Of a stretch of DNA of 11,788 nt, positions 5,618 to 11,788 are shown one piece after another. Below the pieces are notes generated by a model. That model worked only from the letters and a program-made list of their open reading frames with translations. It was not told the origin of the DNA and made no database searches. The DNA is from Anaerolineales bacterium (GTDB lineage: Bacteria; Chloroflexota; Anaerolineae; UBA7937). Position 1 is the first letter of the stretch. Every line of letters starts with the position of its first letter. Made by a program: the position numbers and the translations under genes. The stretch covers positions 1-11,788 of the forward strand of contig JAUVHF010000036.1 in assembly GCA_030593425.1 (NCBI GenBank), in the 5' to 3' direction.

Positions 5618-7021
5618 TCATACCACCCTCAACTTCCAACGGCCACGCTTGAACCAGAGCGCCATCATTAGGGCGTTACCCACGTTTGCCACTCCTAGGG
5701 CTACCCAGATGCCGGTGGTGCCCCAGAACCGGGAGAGGAGATAGGCCAACGGGATCTGTAGAACCCAGAGAGTGAAAAGGTTGATGAACATGGCGGGCAC
5801 CGTGTTCCCTGCCCCATCCAGCGAGCGTCCCATGACTATCCCTAAGGCACTGAAGATGTAACTGACGGCTACAATCTTGAGACAACTGCTCCCGTACTCC
5901 ACAACTCCAGGGTTGGCGTTGAAAATGGAGATGATCCGGTCGGCCAGGGGGAGGAAGAAGATAGCGGCGGCAGCCATGAGGGCCATATTATAGCCGCTGA
6001 TGAGCCAGGCGCTCTTTTCCGCCCGCTTCGGTTGGTGGGCTCCCAAGTTCTGCCCCACCAGGGTCGCGGAAGCGTTGCCTAGGCCGAAGCCCGGGACCAA
6101 GACCATCAACAGGATGCGGTTAGCGATGCCGTAGCCGGCCAGGGCGAAGGTGCCATAAAGGGCTATGATGCCCAGCAAGGTGACCCGTGAGAGCGCCCGG
6201 AGGGTCATCTGTATCGTACTGGGGAGGGCGATGGTGATGATCCTCCACATCAAGCCCAGATCGATGCGCAACTTGTCCAATTCGATACGCACTCGGGCCC
6301 TGCCTTTGAGCAAGATGTAGAATTGCAAAGCCAGACCAGCCCCGTAAGCGAGGACGGTGGATAGCGCAGAGCCCGCTACGCCCAAAGCGGGCAACGGCCC
6401 CCACCCAAAGATCAGCAAAGGATCGAGGAGCACGTTCAAACCATTGGCAAAAGCCAAGACCCACATGGCGGTGGTAGCGTTTCCTGCCCCTCGGAAGACG
6501 GAGTTGATAGTAGGTACTAAGATGATGGCCAGGAGGCCAGCGAAGGTGATATGAAGAAAGGCCAGGCCCAAGGGGAGCACCTCTGGCCCAGCGCCCAGGA
6601 GAAGAAGCATCGGTTTGGCCAAAAGAAAGCCCACCAGACTCAGAGTCAGGGAAACTAGGATGGAGATGATAATCGTCTGCAGGGTGGCGTGGTTAGCGGC
6701 AGGGCGATCCTTCTCCCCCATGCGGCGAGCGACCACGGCCATGCCACCGATGCCCAACCCCATGGCTAAACTGTTAATGCCCCAGCGCAGGGTACCACTA
6801 ATGGTCACCGCGGCCACAGCAGCGGGGCCGAGTTTCCCCACCCAGAAGATGTCGATGATCTGGAAGATGCTGATCATCGACATCTCCAGGGCCATAGGAA
6901 CTGCTAGGAGCCAGATATTACGGTTGAGGCTGCCCTTTGTATAGTCCTGCTCTGGCTTTTGCCAAAGGCCGACTTCGCTTACTGCCCCTTCATCTCCCTC
7001 GAGATCCTGTAAGGAAGCCAT
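5618..7021 (-). CDS. MATE family efflux transporter
   Basis: The 467-residue protein has about twelve hydrophobic segments in two related halves, as in MATE cation-coupled multidrug or metabolite exporters (NorM/DinF type). Family-like segments include VPMALEMSMISIFQIIDIFW in the first helix, FRGAGNATTAM at the end of the first half and GRSLDGAGNTVPAMF in the second. Length is normal for the family. The 40 residues before the first helix are hydrophilic and acidic, longer than many members. The ATG at 7021 lies 8 bases after the gltX stop with a poor ribosome binding site, so translation is probably coupled to gltX. The next Met (residue 43) would cut into the first helix. The substrate cannot be predicted, and a link to gltX function is not implied by the position alone. 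Confidence 0.93.
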   Translation of the reverse strand: MASLQDLEGDEGAVSEVGLWQKPEQDYTKGSLNRNIWLLAVPMALEMSMISIFQIIDIFWVGKLGPAAVAAVTISGTLRWGINSLAMGLGIGGMAVVARRMGEKDRPAANHATLQTIIISILVSLTLSLVGFLLAKPMLLLLGAGPEVLPLGLAFLHITFAGLLAIILVPTINSVFRGAGNATTAMWVLAFANGLNVLLDPLLIFGWGPLPALGVAGSALSTVLAYGAGLALQFYILLKGRARVRIELDKLRIDLGLMWRIITIALPSTIQMTLRALSRVTLLGIIALYGTFALAGYGIANRILLMVLVPGFGLGNASATLVGQNLGAHQPKRAEKSAWLISGYNMALMAAAAIFFLPLADRIISIFNANPGVVEYGSSCLKIVAVSYIFSALGIVMGRSLDGAGNTVPAMFINLFTLWVLQIPLAYLLSRFWGTTGIWVALGVANVGNALMMALWFKRGRWKLRVV

Positions 7022-7029
7022 TATGAGGC

Positions 7030-8496
7030 CTACTCGCTCCGAGCGAGCCTTGCCAGATGGTCGAGAGCCAGGTCTATCCTCCAGAGCGCCCGCTTTCTCC
7101 CCAGGACAGCGAGCGTACCGAAGAGGGGAGGGGCTACCTTTTTCCCGGTGACGGCGATGCGGATGATACCGAAGAGTTGTCCAGCGGTCAAAGATAGGTC
7201 ATCGGCCAAGCGGCGGAGGGCCTTCTCTAGGTTCTCCTCGTCGAAGAGGGGCAGTCTCTCCAACCTCTCGCTTGTCACCTTGAGCGCCGCGTGCGATTCT
7301 TGGGCGGTCATCTTCTTTCCCATGAGGAGTTCGGGATCGTACGCTATCTCTTCTTTGAAGAAGAAATCGACCAGCTCTACACCGGCGCTCAAGACCTTCA
7401 TCCGCTCCTGGATGAGGGGGACCAGACGGCGGATCGTCTCCATATCGGCCTCCAGGCCGGCCTCCTTTAGGAAAGGCAGGAGTCGCTTCGCCAACTCCTC
7501 GGGCTCCAGTTGACGGATATAGACCCCGTTCATCCACTCCAGTTTCTCGTCGCTGAAGATGGAGGGTGCGGGGTTCACCTTCTCCAGGCTAAAATGCTCG
7601 ATCAACTCCTCCGGGGTGAAGAGTTCCCTCTTATCGTCGTAGGCCCAACCCAAAAGGGCCAGGAAGTTCACCATCGCCTCGGGCAGATAGCCCGCATCTC
7701 GGTGGTCGCTCACCGAGGTGGCTCCGTGCCGCTTGGAAAGTTTGGTGCGATCTAGGCCCAGGATCATCGAGACATGGGCGAACTGAGGCGGGGGATGTCC
7801 CAGGGCCTCGTAGATCCGTATCTGGCGAGGGGTATTAGCCAGATGCTCGTCGGCGCGGATAACGTGGCTTATCTGCATCAGGATATCATCAACCACCACG
7901 GCGAAGTTGTAGGTAGGGAAACCGTCGGCTCGCATGATGATGAGATCGTCCAGTTGCTGGTTGGCGAAATGGACATCTCCCCGCACCAGGTCGTGGACTA
8001 CCGTTTCCCCCTCTAGAGGCATGGCGAAGCGGAGGGCCGGTTTTCTGCCCTGGGCTTCTAGAGTAGCCCTCTCCCGGGGGGATAGCTCTCGGCACCGGCG
8101 GTCATAACCCGGTGTTTCCCGCCTAGCCAGAGCGGCTTCTCGCCGCTCCTTCAGTTCCTCCGGAGTGCAATAGCAAAAGTAGACCTTCTTCTCCTCCAAG
8201 AGCCGCTCCGCCGCAGCACGGTAGAAATGGAGCCGTTGCATCTGGAAGTAGGGCCCCAGGTCGCCTCCTACTTCTGGCCCCTCATCCCAGTCGAGGCCTA
8301 GCCAGCGGAGGGAATCCAAAATGCCCCCCACCGACTTCTCAGTGGAACGCACCTGGTCGGTATCCTCTATCCGCAGGATAAAGGTCCCTTGGTGATGGCG
8401 GGCGAAGAGCCAGTTGTAGAGGGCTGTACGTGCCCCGCCTACATGCAAATACCCCGTGGGGGCAGGAGCGAACCTGACCCGAACTGCTTTGCTCAT
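7030..8496 (-). CDS. gltX: Glutamyl-tRNA synthetase (GluRS)
   Basis: This class I aminoacyl-tRNA synthetase charges tRNA-Glu with glutamate using ATP. It starts RVRFAPAPTGYLHVGGAR, with the HIGH-type motif at residues 16-20 (YLHVG), and has the KMSKS-type motif KLSKR at 252-256. DEHLANTPRQ (216-225) is also typical of the family. Length, 488 residues, is normal. C108, C110 and C135 form a CxC-x24-C site like the zinc site of E. coli GluRS, with E137 where that enzyme has His. The ATG at 8496 is chosen because it overlaps the DUF362 stop as ATGA, has GAGAGG five bases upstream, and gives the usual N-terminus; an ATG at 8526 would add ten residues inside the upstream gene. In bacteria lacking GlnRS this enzyme also charges tRNA-Gln for GatCAB amidation. 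That is possible here but not shown. Confidence 0.98.
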   Translation of the reverse strand: MSKAVRVRFAPAPTGYLHVGGARTALYNWLFARHHQGTFILRIEDTDQVRSTEKSVGGILDSLRWLGLDWDEGPEVGGDLGPYFQMQRLHFYRAAAERLLEEKKVYFCYCTPEELKERREAALARRETPGYDRRCRELSPRERATLEAQGRKPALRFAMPLEGETVVHDLVRGDVHFANQQLDDLIIMRADGFPTYNFAVVVDDILMQISHVIRADEHLANTPRQIRIYEALGHPPPQFAHVSMILGLDRTKLSKRHGATSVSDHRDAGYLPEAMVNFLALLGWAYDDKRELFTPEELIEHFSLEKVNPAPSIFSDEKLEWMNGVYIRQLEPEELAKRLLPFLKEAGLEADMETIRRLVPLIQERMKVLSAGVELVDFFFKEEIAYDPELLMGKKMTAQESHAALKVTSERLERLPLFDEENLEKALRRLADDLSLTAGQLFGIIRIAVTGKKVAPPLFGTLAVLGRKRALWRIDLALDHLARLARSE

Positions 8497-9512
8497 AGGA
8501 ACCTCTCGAAGTTCTCGATTTGCCATTGTAGTTGCTGACGATAGGTAGGATGAGGGCGGAAGCCGCCAATGCTCACACAGTCCTCAAGGCGTGCGTTCCC
8601 CACTATCTCTATCTTCTCTAAATCGCCTGCCCCTAAACCCTTCAATTTGCAATAGTAGAGGTAGCCGATCTCGTCTATATCGTAGCCCATCAGTTTTGCC
8701 GCTACCGTGTCGGCGGCCAGAAAGTCGGTGCTGGCGATGGCCACCTGCAACTCCACCGGCTCTCCATCGCCGGGGCCCGGCCCTTCCATCCCCAGGAAGC
8801 CGTCGATGATGCTCAGGTGAGGGGCTATATATTGGGCCAGGGTATAGAGGTTGAGGTTGATGGCCGGGTACCCCTGGTGCATGGCGAACTTGTCGCTCCT
8901 GAGCACCGTCGTGGCCACATCTCGCTTGAGTCCCTGCAGGAACGGCGCACGTTTCACCCAGGAAGGGGTGACTCTAGATAAGGTGTGGAAAAGCGTGCTA
9001 TTTCCCCCTCTTTGATCGCGGATAAGGCTTCCCATGATCATATTCTTCAGGGAAAGAGTGATGATCACCGTGTCGTGGGTCTTAGGGGGGCCGATGGAAA
9101 TGCGGTAGGGGCTTTCCCAGGCGCTCTTGGCCAGGCGCAACTCTAGGGAAGCCAGATTCCGGTCATATACCTCTACCTTCACCCACCGATCTCTATTGAG
9201 ATCCATCAGTCGAACGCCGTACTCTTCGATCAGCGGCTCATAGCCGAAGTTGCGAAACCCCTCGAAGGTATCAGTGAGGCCGGCCCCCTCGCCGATGGTG
9301 ATAGAGCCACCATAGCGAGATCCCAGAAAGTCGAGGAGGGCTCGTACCGCTTCCACATGGGTGGCCGCCAGTTGATTGGTGGTGGAGACGAAGTTGGGCT
9401 TGATGAGCAGCCCATCTGGAGGCCACTTGATCTCCTCTCCAATACACTCCAGGGCTTGGGCTATGTTTCGGTATCTGTGTGGGCCCTTGATGAGGGCTAC
9501 TCTACTTTTCAC
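8493..9512 (-). CDS. DUF362 domain-containing protein
   Basis: The 339-residue protein carries the features of the DUF362 family over its length. These are LIKPN (36-40) followed by ATHVEAV (50-56), an IGEGAG segment (73-78), PPKTHD (142-147), SLKNMIMG (154-161), a later IIDGFLGMEGPGPGDGEP, and a C-terminal DTVAAKLMGYD stretch. The family's biochemical role is unsettled. Many members also carry ferredoxin-like 4Fe-4S Cys clusters; none is visible here, so an electron-transfer role through its own clusters is unlikely. No signal peptide is seen. It starts at GTG 9512, overlapping the rodA stop as GTGA with TGGAG five bases upstream, and its stop overlaps gltX as ATGA. Tight coupling to rodA and gltX suggests constant co-expression rather than a known shared pathway. 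Confidence 0.9.
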   Translation of the reverse strand: MKSRVALIKGPHRYRNIAQALECIGEEIKWPPDGLLIKPNFVSTTNQLAATHVEAVRALLDFLGSRYGGSITIGEGAGLTDTFEGFRNFGYEPLIEEYGVRLMDLNRDRWVKVEVYDRNLASLELRLAKSAWESPYRISIGPPKTHDTVIITLSLKNMIMGSLIRDQRGGNSTLFHTLSRVTPSWVKRAPFLQGLKRDVATTVLRSDKFAMHQGYPAINLNLYTLAQYIAPHLSIIDGFLGMEGPGPGDGEPVELQVAIASTDFLAADTVAAKLMGYDIDEIGYLYYCKLKGLGAGDLEKIEIVGNARLEDCVSIGGFRPHPTYRQQLQWQIENFERFL

Positions 9513-10612
9513 CGAAACTCCAGTTTTCGATGGCGTACGAGGATACTTTGCACCACCCCTTCCGCTAGGAGGAGGGTTATGAGCCCGCTGCCTCCATAAC
9601 TCATGAAGGGGAGAGATGTACCGGCGGCGGGGATGAGCCCTATGTTCATCCCTATGTTGACGAAGGCCTGGAAGGCGATCATGGTCGCCACTCCGCAGGC
9701 GATCAATTTCCCGAAATCGTCGCGAGCCAGATCAGCCACCCGGAGGATCCGCAAAAGGACGATGCCCAAAAGAAGGAGGAGGATCAGAACGCCCACAAAG
9801 CCCAGTTCCTCCCCCAGGACAGAGAAGAGGTAGTCGGTATGGCGGACGCGGAGGAAATGTAGCTGGTTCTGGGAGCCGCTGCCGAACCCTTGTCCCCACC
9901 ATCCTCCTGACCCCACGGCGATGCGGGCTTGATTGATGTTGTACCCCACCCCTAACGGATCGTGCCGGGGATTGAAGAAGATGAAGATCCGCTCACGCAT
10001 ATAATCTTCGAGGGAGAACCAGATGAGCGGCGTGCCCAGGAGGCCTAGGAGGGCCAGGATAGCGATATATCGCAAGCGGGCCCCGGCCATCAGGGCCATA
10101 ACCAGCCAGATGACGCCCAAGATCAAAGCCGTTCCTAAGTCAGGCTGGAGATAGATGAGAACCATGGGGATGGCTACATAGATAAGAGAGATAAGCAGTT
10201 GTGGAAACCGCTTTATCCTCAGGCCGCGGTCAGATAGGTATTTGGCCAAACAAATGATGATGAGAAGTTTCGCCAACTCAGAGGGTTGGAAGCGTCCGAA
10301 GCCTAACCACCGCTGTGCGCCAAAGGATATACGACCTACTACTGGGATGAGGAGCAGCGAAAGGATGGTCAAGATGTAGAGGGGGCGATATAGATTCTCC
10401 AGGTATCGATAATCGGCGATAGTGGCCAGAAACATCAGGCCCAGCCCTGCCAGAGCGTAGATGATCTGTCGAGCGAAGAAACTGTCCCAAAGGCTCTGAC
10501 CGCCTTCCCCGGAGAGGTAGGTAGCGCTATAGATCATGATGATGCCGTAGAGCACCAGGAGCACGGTGGCCCCCAGGAGCAGGAGATCAAAATGTTGGGT
10601 GGCTCTTCTCAT
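9509..10612 (-). CDS. rodA: RodA, SEDS-family peptidoglycan glycosyltransferase
   Basis: RodA polymerises lipid II into glycan strands during cell elongation, paired with the transpeptidase PBP2. The 367-residue protein has about ten membrane segments, the normal SEDS layout. Family landmarks are GAQRWLGFGRFQPSELAKL (98-116), YLQPDLGTAL (154-163), the extracellular segment HTDYLFSVLGEELGF (258-272) that holds the essential Asp (D260), and LPFMSYGGSGLI (334-345). RodA rather than FtsW is favoured because the gene directly follows a PBP2 gene, 30 bases after its stop. The ATG at 10612 has AGGG a few bases upstream. The stop overlaps the DUF362 start by four bases. SpoVE- or FtsW-type assignment is less likely but cannot be excluded by motif alone. 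Confidence 0.93.
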   Translation of the reverse strand: MRRATQHFDLLLLGATVLLVLYGIIMIYSATYLSGEGGQSLWDSFFARQIIYALAGLGLMFLATIADYRYLENLYRPLYILTILSLLLIPVVGRISFGAQRWLGFGRFQPSELAKLLIIICLAKYLSDRGLRIKRFPQLLISLIYVAIPMVLIYLQPDLGTALILGVIWLVMALMAGARLRYIAILALLGLLGTPLIWFSLEDYMRERIFIFFNPRHDPLGVGYNINQARIAVGSGGWWGQGFGSGSQNQLHFLRVRHTDYLFSVLGEELGFVGVLILLLLLGIVLLRILRVADLARDDFGKLIACGVATMIAFQAFVNIGMNIGLIPAAGTSLPFMSYGGSGLITLLLAEGVVQSILVRHRKLEFR

Positions 10613-10642
10613 TATCCCTGATCCTAGTCTATTTCTATTTCC

Positions 10643-11788
10643 TCAGGGTCCCGAAGGCACTAATGGCAGATCGAAGTAGTCAGCCAGGATCCGGGCGGCC
10701 ACAGGCACCGCGGTCACCGAGCCCTCACCACCCCCCTCGATGAAGACAACCAGGGCGATTTCCGGATCCTTCGCCGGAGCGTAGGCCACAAACCAAGCGT
10801 GGGTGGGCAGTTTCCCCTCTCTATCGCGGGGGCCTGGATATTCGGCGGTCCCCGTCTTGCCGGCCACCGCAACCCCGGCCAGATTAGCCCTCCAGCCGGT
10901 GCCCCGGCCTACAGCGCCCCGCATGCCCTCCCGCACTAGGGCTAAGTTCTCGGGGGCTATGGGAAGTTGGCGGATCACCTCTTTGCGGAAGGGGCGAACG
11001 ATGTTACCTTCGGCGTCTCTTACCTCTCGGACGATCTGCGGGTCATAGAGGGTACCACCATTGGCCACGGTAGCGGTAGCGTTGAGCATCTGGAGCGGGG
11101 TGGTCAAGACATACCCCTGGCCGATAGCCACATTGTAGGTATCTCCAGTCACCCAGGCCTCGCCATAGGTGAGCCGCTTCCAGTCTTCGCTGGGGATCAA
11201 CCCTTCGCTTTCTCCTGGAAGGTCGATGCCGGTGGGAGATCCCAGCCCAAAAAGGCGTGCATAGTAAGCCAGGGTGGGCAGACCCAGGCCAGTGAAATCC
11301 TGATAACCACCAGCCAACTTATAAAAGAAGACGTCGCAGGAGTGGGCGATAGCCTGCACCACGTTCAAAGGTCCATGCCCCGTCTCCAGCCAGCAACGGA
11401 AAGGCTGAGCCAGAGTGGGGTCATCGGGAGCATACTTGTTGGGAAGCCATATCACCCCGGGATCGTTGATTAAGGTGTGGCGGTTGATGACCCCCTCCTC
11501 GAGCCCAGCGGCAGCCCCGATGATCTTGAAGATGGAGCCCGGAGGGTACTGTCCCGTCAAAGCGTAATCGACCAGAGGGTGATGAGGGTGGTCTTTCAAA
11601 GCCTGGTAATCTTCAAGGGAGATGCCGCCGATGAAGAGGTTGTTATCATATGAGGGGAGCGAGACCAAAGCCAGGATCTCGCCCGTTTGGGGATCCATGG
11701 CCACCACCACGCCCGATTGGGAGCCGGCTGCCGTCATCCCTTCCTGGAGCGCATCGGTAGCCTCCTTTTGAAGGTCGAGGTCGATGGT
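10643..11788 (-). CDS. mrdA: Penicillin-binding protein 2, transpeptidase part (5' end outside the window)
   Basis: The frame is open from the window edge to a TGA at 10643 (381 codons), so the N-terminal membrane anchor and dimerisation domain are missing. An internal Met at 11737 is not the start, since the frame continues upstream as TIDLDLQKEATDALQEG, a typical PBP2 segment. Catalytic motifs are SIFK with the acylated Ser (visible residue 85), SCD in IAHSCDVFFYKL where many other PBPs have SxN (common in PBP2), and KTG in AGKTGTAEYPG. The enzyme cross-links peptidoglycan during lateral wall growth and is the partner of RodA, the next gene. It sits outside the membrane, is a beta-lactam target, and is probably the first or a proximal gene of the mrdA-rodA-DUF362-gltX-MATE operon. 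Confidence 0.96.
   Translation of the reverse strand, partial: TIDLDLQKEATDALQEGMTAAGSQSGVVVAMDPQTGEILALVSLPSYDNNLFIGGISLEDYQALKDHPHHPLVDYALTGQYPPGSIFKIIGAAAGLEEGVINRHTLINDPGVIWLPNKYAPDDPTLAQPFRCWLETGHGPLNVVQAIAHSCDVFFYKLAGGYQDFTGLGLPTLAYYARLFGLGSPTGIDLPGESEGLIPSEDWKRLTYGEAWVTGDTYNVAIGQGYVLTTPLQMLNATATVANGGTLYDPQIVREVRDAEGNIVRPFRKEVIRQLPIAPENLALVREGMRGAVGRGTGWRANLAGVAVAGKTGTAEYPGPRDREGKLPTHAWFVAYAPAKDPEIALVVFIEGGGEGSVTAVPVAARILADYFDLPLVPSGP

Noticed and set aside
5269..5671. Plus-strand open frames of about 127 codons across the tRNA region
   Set aside because: They run through the tRNA-Gln gene and hairpins, show no family motif or ribosome binding site, and are best explained by GC-rich chance.
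1..11788. CRISPR array, insertion sequence, prophage or att site
   Set aside because: No regularly spaced repeats, transposase or integrase-like frames, or terminal repeats flanking a segment were seen. The tRNA 3' end is not duplicated within the window as far as I could see.

Overview
The window is bacterial and every recognisable gene reads on the minus strand. The DNA is moderately GC-rich and the genes are tightly packed, with stop/start overlaps of the ATGA and GTGA type. The lineage cannot be fixed from sequence alone. A cytosolic kinase with three GAF domains, a nucleotidyltransferase/CDP-alcohol phosphotransferase fusion of the kind used for inositol-phosphate solutes or lipids, a DUF362 protein and a tRNA without an encoded CCA would suit a Chloroflexota-like or other deep-branching, perhaps thermophilic, bacterium. 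That placement is inference.

In transcription order (right to left), an apparent operon starts outside the window: the transpeptidase part of PBP2 (mrdA), rodA, a DUF362 protein, gltX and a MATE transporter. The rodA-DUF362 and DUF362-gltX junctions overlap by four bases and the MATE gene starts 8 bases after gltX. mrdA and rodA form the elongation peptidoglycan synthase pair. gltX makes Glu-tRNA. The DUF362 protein has no assigned reaction. A tRNA-Gln(CUG) gene with its own good promoter follows at 5499-5569.

Between 5176 and 5498 there is no intact gene. This stretch holds several hairpins and a 19-codon remnant that begins like a histidine phosphatase (MTRFVLVRHGQTE). A strong promoter at 5148-5175 then drives a roughly 330-base highly structured leader. 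The leader contains a four-way-junction-like fold, two terminator-like hairpins and alternative pairings, and ends at the start of a two-gene unit. That unit encodes a stand-alone, IPCT-like sugar/inositol-phosphate nucleotidyltransferase and, by GTGA overlap, a fused nucleotidyltransferase/CDP-alcohol phosphotransferase. In the fusion both catalytic signatures deviate from consensus. The pair probably makes and uses a CDP-activated polyol such as CDP-inositol, but the substrate is not shown by the sequence.

After a perfect GC-rich inverted repeat that overlaps the next promoter, the left end holds 887 codons of a PAS-GAF-GAF-GAF-HisKA-HATPase histidine kinase that runs off the window.

The most unusual material is the long structured leader upstream of the nucleotidyltransferase operon, which I do not recognise as a known riboswitch class, together with the atypical phosphotransferase fusion it precedes.
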